Shown piece after piece: positions 6,970 through 14,424 of a stretch of DNA of 14,424 bases. The stretch is from Candidatus Gerdarchaeota archaeon (GTDB lineage Archaea > Asgardarchaeota > Heimdallarchaeia > JABLTI01). A program made the translations under genes and the position numbers. The stretch is taken from positions 1 through 14,424 of the forward strand of contig JAEORM010000069.1 of the NCBI GenBank assembly GCA_016840905.1, given 5' to 3'. Below the pieces are notes generated by a model, which did not search any database, was not told where the DNA came from, and saw nothing but the letters and a program-made list of their open reading frames with translations. The first letter of the stretch is position 1; each line of letters begins with the position of its first letter.

Positions 6970-9144
6970 ATGAAAATAGAACAATTAGATTTACCAAATG
7001 AAGCTAAACAACTTATACTAAAAAGAGGGATAACTTCACTTTATCCACCTCAAAATGAAGCCATAAAACGAGGTTTGTTAGATGGTGAAAATATTGTTCT
7101 TGCTATTCCAACAGCTTCTGGTAAAACTCTTGTTGCAGAATTAGCCATGTTAAAAGCCATTCTCTCGAGAGGAGGAAAAGCACTCTACTTAGTACCCCTA
7201 AAAGCTCTTGCAACAGAGAAATTTGATGATTTTAAAGAATTTGAATCACTTGGAATAAAAATTGTTCAATCAACAGGCGATTTTGATTCTGGTGATTACC
7301 ATTTATCTAAGTATGATCTAATTATATGCACAAACGAGAAAGTCGATTCTTTATTGAGACATGATACGAAGTGGATCAGAGATCTTCAGATCATTGTTTC
7401 AGATGAGGTTCATTTAATTGATGATGCATCTCGAGGTCCAACACTCGAGGTTGTCTTGGCTCGTTTGAAAAAAATGCTTCCATATACACAAATTTTAGCT
7501 CTCTCAGCAACTATTTACAATGCTGATGAAATAGCTGAATGGTTAGATGCAGAACTTGTTCAATCGGAATGGCGACCAGTTAAATTAACTGAAAGTGTTT
7601 ATTATGAAGGCAAAATTATTTATCCAGATGGTTCCCATAGAACTATTCCAGTTATTGATGTTAAAAATCCAGAAGTCAATTTAGCATATGATACGATAAA
7701 AAATCAAGGGCAAATTTTAGTTTTTGCTAATACTCGAGCAAGTTCTCAAGCAGCAGCAGAAAGAATTGGTCAAACTACAAGCAAATTGTTGACAATAAAT
7801 GAAAGACAAGAATTAGAAGCATTAGCAGACCGCATGTTAGCGATTGGTGAAAAAACATCATTAGGTGAACGTTTAGTTAAAAGCATTCGTAAAGGAGCAG
7901 CATTCCATCATGCAGGATTAAATCCTGATCACAGAAAATTGGTTGAAGATTATTTTAAACGAAATTTAGTCAAATGTGTTTGTGCAACACCAACCTTAGC
8001 AGCGGGAGTAAACCTTCCTGCTCGAAGGGTAGTGATTATGTCACTTTCTAGATATGAAGTAGGATTAGGGAATCAACCAATAAAAGTACTTGAGTATAAA
8101 CAACAAGCAGGACGAGCTGGACGACCAAAATATGATACTGAGGGAGAAGCAGTAATTTTAGCTAAGAAAAATCAAGATATTGCAAGATTTATGGAACATT
8201 ATTGCCTTGGTGAATCTGAGATCATTTATTCGAAACTTGCTAGTGAAAGTGCACTTCGAACACATATTTTAGCTGCAGTAGCAATTGGTTATGTAGAAAA
8301 TCTAAAGGATTTAGCACAATTTATTCGTGAAACTTTTTATGGACATCAAAACGATTTGGGAACTACTGAGGTTCAAGTAAAAAAAGTGCTCAAATTCCTA
8401 ATCAATGAAGGGATGATGGAGAATGATGAAGCATCTCTTTCAGCAACAGAATTTGGAAGGAGAGTGAGTCAATTATATATTGATCCCTTATCAGCAGTAA
8501 TTATTAGAGATGGTTTGAAAAAAGCTAATGAATTGAATGAAATCCTACCAGAAGTAGCCTACTTTCATTTAATAGCAGCAACACCAGATTTACGCAACCT
8601 TTATCTTAGACAAAAAGACCAAAATGAATTACAAAAATTCTTGATAGATTATACTGATAAATTCCTAATGGATATCCCAGAAGAATGGAATCCCGATTTT
8701 GAATATTTTTTGATGCAATTAAAATCAGCACTTCTACTTAAGCAATGGATCGAAGAAAAACCCGAGGATGCAATTATTTTACATTTTAATGTAGGTAGTG
8801 GTGATATTCTTTATTTAACAGATAATGCCAAATGGTTACTTTATGCTTCTTCAGAAATTGGTAAATTATTTGGCTTAAAAAACATTCAGAAACCAATCAA
8901 TGAATTACACATTCGAGTATCGCATGGTATCAAGCGAGAATTAGTTCAATTAGTAAAATTGAAAGGAATTGGTCGTGTTCGTGCAAGAATGTTATTTAAT
9001 AGTGGATTCAAATCTATTGCTTCCTTAAGAAAAGCTGATCCTCGAGAGTTAGCAAAAATACCCACTTTAGGTCCGGAAATAGTCAGACACATAAAGGAGC
9101 AATTAGATGATCCTATGCTTGACCAAGAATTGGAATTTAATTAA
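6970..9144 (+). CDS. hel308: Hel308 (HelQ-type) superfamily 2 DNA helicase
   Basis: This is an ATP-dependent 3'-5' DNA helicase that acts on stalled forks and in recombination repair. At 724 residues it is the family's normal length. Visible motifs in order: Q-motif LYPPQNEA (24-31), Walker A AIPTASGKT (45-53), motif Ia VPLKALATEK (75-84), DEVH box (145-148), motif III ALSAT (177-181), motif IV VFANTRAS (251-258), motif V CATPTLAAGVNLPARR (338-353) and motif VI QQAGRAGRP (378-386). A winged helix and ratchet domain follow. A C-terminal helix-hairpin-helix domain contains LVKLKGIGRVRARML and IPTLGPEIVRHI. The conserved motif VI arginines and the HhH glycines are intact. The order of domains and the DEVH box separate it from Ski2 RNA helicases and from reverse gyrase fragments. 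ATG at 6970 follows TTAGGAA closely. It continues the replication cluster after mcm. Confidence 0.95.
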   Translation: MKIEQLDLPNEAKQLILKRGITSLYPPQNEAIKRGLLDGENIVLAIPTASGKTLVAELAMLKAILSRGGKALYLVPLKALATEKFDDFKEFESLGIKIVQSTGDFDSGDYHLSKYDLIICTNEKVDSLLRHDTKWIRDLQIIVSDEVHLIDDASRGPTLEVVLARLKKMLPYTQILALSATIYNADEIAEWLDAELVQSEWRPVKLTESVYYEGKIIYPDGSHRTIPVIDVKNPEVNLAYDTIKNQGQILVFANTRASSQAAAERIGQTTSKLLTINERQELEALADRMLAIGEKTSLGERLVKSIRKGAAFHHAGLNPDHRKLVEDYFKRNLVKCVCATPTLAAGVNLPARRVVIMSLSRYEVGLGNQPIKVLEYKQQAGRAGRPKYDTEGEAVILAKKNQDIARFMEHYCLGESEIIYSKLASESALRTHILAAVAIGYVENLKDLAQFIRETFYGHQNDLGTTEVQVKKVLKFLINEGMMENDEASLSATEFGRRVSQLYIDPLSAVIIRDGLKKANELNEILPEVAYFHLIAATPDLRNLYLRQKDQNELQKFLIDYTDKFLMDIPEEWNPDFEYFLMQLKSALLLKQWIEEKPEDAIILHFNVGSGDILYLTDNAKWLLYASSEIGKLFGLKNIQKPINELHIRVSHGIKRELVQLVKLKGIGRVRARMLFNSGFKSIASLRKADPRELAKIPTLGPEIVRHIKEQLDDPMLDQELEFN

Positions 9145-9149
9145 ATTTA

Positions 9150-9170
9150 ATTCTTTCAAGAATATTTTTA
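9150..9170 (+). terminator. Weak hairpin plus T-run after hel308
   Basis: A short stem (ATTCT / AGAAT, 4-nt loop) within 9150-9163 is followed by ATTTTTA. It lies just after the hel308 stop codon. The stem is short and AT-only apart from one pair, so termination here is only a possibility. Confidence 0.35.
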
Positions 9171-9214
9171 GATAATATTTTTTAATTGATATTAGTTTTA
9201 CCTAGTGATTGTTA

Positions 9215-10672
9215 ATGACATCTGAAACGAATAGAATACTAAAATTCGATAAAACCCAGCTGTCAATCTTTTCACGTGATATTAAAGAACGGTTCAAGGA
9301 CAAAGATTGGTCCTCGATTAGTTTTACAGCAACCATCTTCATTTTTTTGGTAGCTTTTGCAATATTAGTACGATTACTTTGTGCGGTTTATTATCGAGAA
9401 GTTTTTTCTTCAGATACAAGTTCAATTATTTGGAATAGAAAGGTGCATTTCTTACCTAATGGTATTGATTTTTCAGGATTCGCAGATTTTAGCTATTATT
9501 ATAAAGCGTGGGTAGATGGATGGTTTACTCAAAATTGGTATCCATTTTCAGATTGGCATGAAGCAGCAGAAGGAGGGGAAGCATTGGATATGTATTCATA
9601 CCCACCAATCTTCCTGTATTTTTTAGTGCTCATATGGCGACCTGGTATGAATGATTTATGGCTAGCTTTTCCAATGATAGTAGCAGATGCAGCATGTGCA
9701 GGGATGGTTTATTTAATTATCAAGAAAATGTTCAAAGATAAGAGAGAAACTTTTTTAGCTTTTATTGGGGGAATTGTTATGGCATTATCACCAATCAATG
9801 TCATTTATGATGGGGTTTATTGGCTTAATCCAGGGCCAGTTACATTATTTACTTTGATAACATTCTATTTTCTAATAAATAGAAAATGGCGTCAAACATT
9901 CTTCTGGTTGGCAATAGCTACTATGACGAAACAGAATGCCTTATTTTTCACCTACCCAGTATTTTTCATTATGCTTGGAGAAAGGATCCGCGAAAAAGGC
10001 ACCAAGAAGGGATCATTTGAGAGTATTATGATCGCATTATTCTATGTCCTTGTTTGTTTATTCATTTCATTTCCATGGATATTTATAACACCAGTATTTT
10101 ATGGTGTACATATGCTTTATCCTGGACAAATGCTAACATTAGATACATACATCAAGGATCCAGAATTTAATCATACAGTTCAGTTTTCTTGGGCATTGAA
10201 AGAATTAGGAGTCAATAAAGTCTTTCTTGATTTCATAGCTTTTACTCTAAATTCAATGCTATTGATGATAATTAGTACTAGTTTTATAGCTGTTCCATTA
10301 TTAGTAAGATCATTCAACAATAAATTAGATGATTACGAAATATTCGAAGTGTTATCTATTTATACAATTATAAGCCACATCTTCATGCCAAGAGGTGTCT
10401 ATAAATTCTATAGTGCTTACTATATGCCAATAATTATTATTGCAATTATCGGTTCACTGGGTTTTTATGGGAAACATTGGTTAACAAAGACCACTTTCCT
10501 AACTGTTGGTGTAGGATTATTTTTTGCCTTTAGTTTTTGGCATCAAATAATCGACCGTGAACTTACTCCAGCAATATTATTCCTAGCAAGTATAATTATT
10601 GCATTTTTCGCAGGAATACGAGGAACTTATAAATTTCTGGAAAAACGCTATAAATTTACTTTAAAATGGTAG
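9215..10672 (+). CDS. GT-C-fold integral membrane glycosyltransferase (putative)
   Basis: This 485-residue protein has about a dozen membrane segments (first near 34-58) and the layout of GT-C glycosyltransferases, which transfer sugars from polyprenyl-phosphate donors to lipids or proteins on the outer face. After TM1 comes a large extracytoplasmic loop with an acidic residue in FADFSYYYKAWVDGW (Asp91), the usual catalytic position, and further on YSYPPIFLY (127-135). Between later segments, ATMTKQNALFF resembles the conserved 'K..al...P' loop of mannosyltransferases such as ALG, PIG and PMT types. ATG at 9215 is preferred over an in-frame TTG six bases earlier, because GTGAT (9205-9209) is then a Shine-Dalgarno with five-base spacing. 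Acceptor and sugar are unknown. It lies between hel308 and purB with no functional tie to either, and may serve N-glycan, S-layer or glycolipid assembly. Confidence 0.7.
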   Translation: MTSETNRILKFDKTQLSIFSRDIKERFKDKDWSSISFTATIFIFLVAFAILVRLLCAVYYREVFSSDTSSIIWNRKVHFLPNGIDFSGFADFSYYYKAWVDGWFTQNWYPFSDWHEAAEGGEALDMYSYPPIFLYFLVLIWRPGMNDLWLAFPMIVADAACAGMVYLIIKKMFKDKRETFLAFIGGIVMALSPINVIYDGVYWLNPGPVTLFTLITFYFLINRKWRQTFFWLAIATMTKQNALFFTYPVFFIMLGERIREKGTKKGSFESIMIALFYVLVCLFISFPWIFITPVFYGVHMLYPGQMLTLDTYIKDPEFNHTVQFSWALKELGVNKVFLDFIAFTLNSMLLMIISTSFIAVPLLVRSFNNKLDDYEIFEVLSIYTIISHIFMPRGVYKFYSAYYMPIIIIAIIGSLGFYGKHWLTKTTFLTVGVGLFFAFSFWHQIIDRELTPAILFLASIIIAFFAGIRGTYKFLEKRYKFTLKW

Positions 10673-10699
10673 ATAAAATATCATAATACTAAGAGACAA

Positions 10700-10707
10700 T
10701 TTTAAAA
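10700..10707 (+). promoter_or_regulatory. Possible TATA box for purB
   Basis: TTTTAAAA lies 56 bases upstream of the purB ATG in a 91-base spacer. Position and composition fit an archaeal TATA element, but the AT-rich background makes chance matches likely. Confidence 0.3.
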
Positions 10708-10763
10708 AACAATCATACTAAGTTAGCTTGTCCCTAATAGCTATTTAGGAAGTATGAGGTAAA

Positions 10764-12137
10764 ATGACCACGAAAAATAATAATTGTTTGCATCCAATAG
10801 ATTGGCGTTATGGCAGTGAAGAAATGAGAACTATCTTCTCGAGAGAAAAGCGCCTTGAATTATTATTAAAAGTCGAAGCAGCAATCGCCCATGCACATGC
10901 GATGGTAGGTGATATACCAAAGAAAGCTGCAGAAGAGATAGCAAAGAAAGCTTCAATAGAATATGTTACTTTAGCGCGTGTTGATGAAATAGAGCGAGAA
11001 ATTTATCATGATATTGCGTCAGTGGTAAGAGCTTTTGCAGAACAATGTGGTGAATTTGGTCGTTATATACATCTTGGTGCTACAAGTAATGATATCATAG
11101 ATACTGCAGAAATGCTTCGAACTAAAGAAGCTCTTCAATTAATTGAATCAAGAGTTGTTACGGTTATACGTAATCTTATTACTATTGTTGAAAAACATAA
11201 GAAAACCGTTTGTATAGGACGCACACACGGTTCGCAGGCTGTACCTTATTCTTTTGGTCACAAAATAGCTATTTGGTTAGATGAAATGGTGAGACATCTT
11301 GAAAATATTCGATCTTTAGAAAAGAATAGAATTATGGGGAAACTTTCAGGTGCAGTTGGAACTCGAGCAGCCTATGGTGTTCATGCAGATAGGATTTTAC
11401 AAATTACCATGGATAAATTAGGTATCAAACCAGCAATCATTACTCACCAATTACTCTCACGAGAAATCATTGCTGAAATTTTTATGGAATTAATACTTAT
11501 GGCCTGTTCTCTAGATAAGTTTGCTACAGAAGTAAGGACTTTGCAAAGAACTGAAATTGGTGAAGTTATGGAACCTTTCAAATCAGACAAGCAAGTAGGG
11601 TCCAGTACTATGAGTCATAAACGAGATCCTGAAAGAAGTGAACGTATGAGTTCATTAGCTAGACTTATGAGAGGTTATGCTTCGCCTGTTTTTGAGAATA
11701 TTATAACATGGAATGAACGTGATTTAGCGAATAGTGCAAACGAAAGATACATTCATCCGGAAATTTTCCTAACAATTGATCAAATGTTACTTGATTTTAA
11801 TTTCGTAACAAAAGGATTGCAAATAAATGTTGATAGAATGAAGCAGAATCTTGAGATGTCCAAAGGATTGGTTATGGCGGAAGCTATTATGACTATTTTA
11901 GCTAAAAATGGTATGAATAGACAAGAAGCTCATGAAGTTTTACGAAATAATTCAATGATTGCTTATAAGGAAGATAAGCATTTACTAGATATTTTACTTA
12001 AAGATGATCAAATTTTGAAATATATCTCAAAAGACGATTTGAAAGAAATTTTTGAAAAACCTGAAAATTATCTTGGAACAGCAAATGATCAAATCGAAAT
12101 AGTATTATTATTGGCTAAAAAAGCGATTAATGGATAA
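10764..12137 (+). CDS. purB: Adenylosuccinate lyase
   Basis: This enzyme of purine biosynthesis removes fumarate from SAICAR to give AICAR and from adenylosuccinate to give AMP. Its 457 residues match the family length, and it belongs to the fumarase/aspartase superfamily. Visible motifs: IHLGATSND (102-110), the general-acid region GRTHGSQAVP (152-161, His155), and the mobile signature loop GSSTMSHKRDPERSE (279-293) with the catalytic serine. The usual loop reads MP.K.NP, so Ser replaces the common Pro and Asp replaces the common Asn. The opening HPIDWRYGSEEM is typical of PurB rather than argininosuccinate lyase or CMLE. ATG at 10764 follows GAGGT (10756-10760) at short spacing; an upstream ATG reads straight into a stop. 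No other purine gene is nearby. A strong hairpin overlaps the stop, ending the transcript before the next gene. Confidence 0.95.
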   Translation: MTTKNNNCLHPIDWRYGSEEMRTIFSREKRLELLLKVEAAIAHAHAMVGDIPKKAAEEIAKKASIEYVTLARVDEIEREIYHDIASVVRAFAEQCGEFGRYIHLGATSNDIIDTAEMLRTKEALQLIESRVVTVIRNLITIVEKHKKTVCIGRTHGSQAVPYSFGHKIAIWLDEMVRHLENIRSLEKNRIMGKLSGAVGTRAAYGVHADRILQITMDKLGIKPAIITHQLLSREIIAEIFMELILMACSLDKFATEVRTLQRTEIGEVMEPFKSDKQVGSSTMSHKRDPERSERMSSLARLMRGYASPVFENIITWNERDLANSANERYIHPEIFLTIDQMLLDFNFVTKGLQINVDRMKQNLEMSKGLVMAEAIMTILAKNGMNRQEAHEVLRNNSMIAYKEDKHLLDILLKDDQILKYISKDDLKEIFEKPENYLGTANDQIEIVLLLAKKAING

Positions 12138-12174
12138 TTCTGGTCAATTATCCTCTTCCTTTTTCTCTTTTCTT
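12132..12174 (+). terminator. Hairpin terminator spanning the purB stop
   Basis: A perfect 8-bp stem, GGATAATT (12132-12139) and AATTATCC (12146-12153), with a CTGGTC loop has the purB TAA (12135-12137) inside its left arm. It is followed by the pyrimidine tract TCTTCCTTTTTCTCTTTTCT. This strongly suggests termination, as at the orc1 and eS8 ends. Confidence 0.7.
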
Positions 12175-12191
12175 GCACAAAAATAAAATAG

Positions 12192-12221
12192 CAGTATAAA
12201 TGATTTAACAGTATAAATGAT
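12192..12221 (+). repeat. Tandem 13-bp direct repeat with TATA-like core
   Basis: CAGTATAAATGAT occurs twice without mismatch, at 12192-12204 and 12209-12221, a 17-base period. Each copy contains TATAAAT. The pair lies in the spacer before the deacetylase gene; the second copy is about 45 bases before its start codon, at a plausible TATA-box distance. It may be a doubled promoter element or a regulator site overlapping the promoter. Confidence 0.55.
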
Positions 12222-12259
12222 AATAGTAAAATAATCCTGATAAGCGAGCGTGATATCCA

Positions 12260-13318
12260 TTGATAACATTCATCGAACATGAAGACTATTATAAACACAA
12301 AATGCCTCAAATATTAGAAAGTCCAAAAAGACTCAAAGTAATAACAAAAGCGCTTGAAGATCAAGGGATATACAATTTACCTGAAGTGAAAAAAGCTACT
12401 CCTGAAAAGGTTACTGAGGTAGAAGTGAGAACTATTCATACAGATCACCTAATCGATTTAATAAAACATGGTAGTATGATAGGAATGACTTCCATAACAG
12501 GAGATACGATAACCAATGAATTTACCTATGAAGCAGCACTACGCGCACTAGGTGGGGCAAAACTTGCTGTTGATATTGCTTGGAAAAATACTGAGCATAT
12601 GGCTTTTGCTTTAGTTCGACCTCCAGGTCATCACGCAACAAATAGAAATGCTATGGGATTTTGTTTCTTTAATAACATAGCTTTTGCTGCTAATTATCTT
12701 ACAACAAATAGAAAACTTAAGAAAATCGCTATTATAGATTTTGACAATCATTATGGCAATGGTACCGCTGATATCTTTTATGACAGAAGTGATGTACTTA
12801 CAATTTCCTTACATTCAGATCCTGATAATTCCTTCCCTTATCAAGGTAGAATTAATGAATTAGGAGAACGTGAAGGTGAAGGGTACAATATTTGTATCCC
12901 TTTACCTAATGATACAGGTGATAAAGAGTATTTGCAACTATTCGATAGATTTGTTGTACCTATTGTAAGTGAATATAAACCAGAAATAATACTTGTTTCT
13001 GCAGGTTATGATGGATTGAAAGGAGATCCCTATGGGTATCAAACTTTAACTCCATATGGTTATCAAAGTATTAGTGAACGAATCAAAACTCTTGCAACAG
13101 AAATTTGTATGGGGAAGTGTGCGTATTGTCTTGAAGGAGGATATAAATTTGATGAATTGGATAAGGCTGTTCTAGCAAGTATCTCACCTTTTCTAAAAGG
13201 TTATTCTTTTTCACAAGACCCAAGTAAGAAATGGAGTAGTGGAGGAAATAAAAATCAATTCAAAGAGTTAAACAATGAACTCAAGGATATGCTAAAAGAT
13301 TATTGGCATATAGATTGA
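12260..13318 (+). CDS. HDAC-superfamily zinc deacetylase (histone deacetylase / acetylpolyamine amidohydrolase type)
   Basis: This encodes a zinc-dependent arginase-fold deacetylase of 352 residues. The active-site set is complete: the His-His charge relay in RPPGHHA (124-125), zinc ligands Asp162 and His164 in IDFDNHYGNGT, Asp251 in SAGYDGLKGDP, and the transition-state tyrosine in LEGGY (Tyr295). GFCFFNNIA (133-141) is the typical glycine-rich segment. The stretch SLHSDPDNSFPYQGR followed by GEGEGYN-like residues most resembles acetylpolyamine amidohydrolases and class II HDACs, so the substrate could be acetylated protein lysines, acetylpolyamine or another small amide. The start is TTG at 12260, with GTGAT (12250-12254) correctly spaced; the first ATG (residue 15) would cut the first strand of the domain. 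It stands alone after purB behind a tandem TATA-like repeat and converges on the HD gene. Confidence 0.9.
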   Translation: MITFIEHEDYYKHKMPQILESPKRLKVITKALEDQGIYNLPEVKKATPEKVTEVEVRTIHTDHLIDLIKHGSMIGMTSITGDTITNEFTYEAALRALGGAKLAVDIAWKNTEHMAFALVRPPGHHATNRNAMGFCFFNNIAFAANYLTTNRKLKKIAIIDFDNHYGNGTADIFYDRSDVLTISLHSDPDNSFPYQGRINELGEREGEGYNICIPLPNDTGDKEYLQLFDRFVVPIVSEYKPEIILVSAGYDGLKGDPYGYQTLTPYGYQSISERIKTLATEICMGKCAYCLEGGYKFDELDKAVLASISPFLKGYSFSQDPSKKWSSGGNKNQFKELNNELKDMLKDYWHID

Positions 13319-13329
13319 TTATAAAAACG

Positions 13330-13350
13330 AAAATTAATTTTTTCTCTTCT
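13330..13350 (+). terminator. T-rich terminator of the deacetylase gene
   Basis: A 12-base palindrome, AAAATTAATTTT (13330-13341), runs into a pyrimidine tract beginning TTTTTT just after the deacetylase stop. Archaeal RNA polymerase often terminates at such oligo-T stretches; the AT-only stem adds little. Confidence 0.45.
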
Positions 13351-13442
13351 ACTGTAAAACCCATTAACTTATATCAAAAATCAGGTAAAAACAATCAGTT
13401 TTACTGGAACCAATAGTTAACGTATGGATGTTTGTTTTTAGA

Positions 13443-13451
13443 TAAAAAAAT
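13443..13451 (-). terminator. Oligo-T terminator of the HD-domain gene
   Basis: A run of seven T on the - strand (13450-13444) begins nine bases after the HD gene's stop codon. With the T-run of the deacetylase gene on the other strand, it gives each convergent gene its own terminator. Confidence 0.45.
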
Positions 13452-13458
13452 AGATGGA

Positions 13459-14289
13459 TTAAATCTCATCATATTTTTTGTACATTTTCAAAACTTGGGA
13501 TAAAGCAATTGGTTTACCATTGACCAAAGTATTTATTTCAACATCATCTGCTAAACCCGAGCTCTCAAGTTTAGGGAGAAAAACCTCTTCAACTTGGAAG
13601 ATACCCGCTTCTGAAAGCATAAGAATATCCAATCTGAGTGGTTTCTTCTTTGAACCTTTACTTATTTCAACTGATGAAATACTTAAAGCAGAGATAGAAT
13701 GAATGTCAACCTTGCCAAGATCATAAGGTCTACGACTTCGTCCCTCACACATATCTAAACCATCAGCTATTGTAACGAAACCAGCTTCAGGGGTTAAACA
13801 TTCAATTTCATCATCATGAGCGAGGATGGCATGTAGAATATGTGATAGAATATCGAGACGTTTCTCAGCTTCTGGATAAATTTTCTTTAATTTTGGATAG
13901 AGTAAATCTTTTGCTAAGATTGAAGATGTAAGTTCATGGAAATTACGATGAATAACATGGCCAACATCATGTAAATAACAAGCAGCTAAACAAACTACAG
14001 CAACATCATCTATATCGCCAATATTTTGTCTTATTATAGCGGGAATAATGTCATCCTTTACATTATTGATTATTTCCAAGACATTTCGACAAACAATTGT
14101 GACATGAGCAAGACCATGATCAGTATAGTGGAGATAATTCACTGCAAGACGATTTGCTGCTTTTATTGATCCTTGTATTTCTTCATCTGAGATTAGAAAA
14201 TTCCATATATCCTTTGCTTTTTTATACGAGGATACATCCAGAATATCATTGACCTCAGCAATAACCTTTTCTCGATCGATAATTTTCAT
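13459..14289 (-). CDS. HD-domain metal-dependent phosphohydrolase
   Basis: The 276-residue product is an HD-superfamily phosphohydrolase, a two-metal enzyme class acting on nucleotides or phosphodiesters. Metal-binding candidates appear in order: His58 in TDHGLAHV (56-63), the His107-Asp108 pair in CYLHDVGHVIH, His118 in NFHELTSS, His153 and His158-Asp159 in HAILAHDD, and Asp176/Asp179 in IADGLDMCEGRSRRPYD. The last segment and the following DLGKVDIHSISALSI look like a conserved archaeal HD family whose substrate I do not know. The C-terminal ~80 residues form a separate beta-rich part (LRLDILMLSEAGIFQVEE). A GTG start 12 bases upstream is possible, but that GTG is inside a GGTGA Shine-Dalgarno whose 8-base spacing picks ATG at 14289. 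The gene is convergent with the deacetylase gene. Confidence 0.85.
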   Translation of the reverse strand: MKIIDREKVIAEVNDILDVSSYKKAKDIWNFLISDEEIQGSIKAANRLAVNYLHYTDHGLAHVTIVCRNVLEIINNVKDDIIPAIIRQNIGDIDDVAVVCLAACYLHDVGHVIHRNFHELTSSILAKDLLYPKLKKIYPEAEKRLDILSHILHAILAHDDEIECLTPEAGFVTIADGLDMCEGRSRRPYDLGKVDIHSISALSISSVEISKGSKKKPLRLDILMLSEAGIFQVEEVFLPKLESSGLADDVEINTLVNGKPIALSQVLKMYKKYDEI

Positions 14290-14344
14290 TAGTATGTTCA
14301 CCTTATGAAGTATAAATCAAACAATTGAAAAAGGTTACTTTAAT

Positions 14345-14354
14345 GATATATATC
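14345..14354 (-). promoter_or_regulatory. Possible TATA box for the HD-domain gene
   Basis: GATATATATC lies about 56 bases upstream of the chosen ATG on the - strand. Position and sequence fit an archaeal TATA element; no clear BRE is visible, and the region is AT-rich throughout. Confidence 0.3.
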
Positions 14355-14424
14355 TCGAATAGTTTTTAATTAAAACAAACTAATAACAAAAGATGAATAG
14401 TTTTAATAATATGTCACTTCCGAA

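Noticed and set aside
12089..12310. - strand frame of 73 codons across the purB-deacetylase spacer
   Set aside because: It overlaps two firm genes, its product is hydrophobic low-complexity from AT-rich DNA, and it covers the purB terminator.

Overview
The window is AT-rich chromosomal DNA from an archaeon. It carries an archaeal Orc1/Cdc6 initiator, a Gins23-type GINS subunit, a homohexamer-type MCM, a Hel308 helicase and ribosomal protein eS8. Several starts are preceded by GGTGA/GTGAT/GAGG Shine-Dalgarno (SD) sequences, which fit the usual archaeal 16S rRNA 3' end. Some starts are TTG. The long lysine/threonine-rich tail on eS8, together with the AT-rich base composition and the HDAC-family gene, would suit an Asgard-type lineage, but that placement is a guess and would need a phylogeny.

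Layout. The left edge (1-1902) is read leftward: the 5' part of an MFS transporter gene, eS8, and a short unknown gene. At 1903-2087 is a divergent intergenic region, followed rightward by a second short unknown gene (2088-2444). Positions 2445-2659 hold what looks like a replication origin: two same-orientation origin recognition boxes (ORBs) with G-strings and an uninterrupted A/T stretch, directly upstream of orc1/cdc6 (2660-3895). To the right, on the + strand, come gins23, mcm, hel308, a GT-C-type membrane glycosyltransferase, adenylosuccinate lyase (purB) and an HDAC/acetylpolyamine-amidohydrolase-type deacetylase (to 13318). The window closes with a convergent HD-domain phosphohydrolase on the - strand.

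How the parts fit. Orc1 is expected to bind the adjacent ORBs and recruit MCM. GINS with MCM forms the core of the archaeal CMG-like helicase, and Hel308 acts on stalled or broken forks. The stretch from 2445 to 9144 is therefore a compact replication-initiation and fork-maintenance island. Apart from the short gene at 2088 and the HD gene at the far right, every gene is transcribed away from the inferred origin, co-directional with the forks it would launch. The genes right of hel308 are metabolic or envelope genes with no evident link to replication.

Three genes (eS8, orc1, purB) end in perfect hairpins beside or across the stop codon, followed by T-rich tracts; these look like transcription terminators. 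The longer non-coding stretches are 456-727, 1412-1659, 1903-2087, 2445-2659 (origin) and 3896-4159. Beyond the elements listed, I see no tRNA, rRNA, CRISPR array or insertion sequence in any of them.
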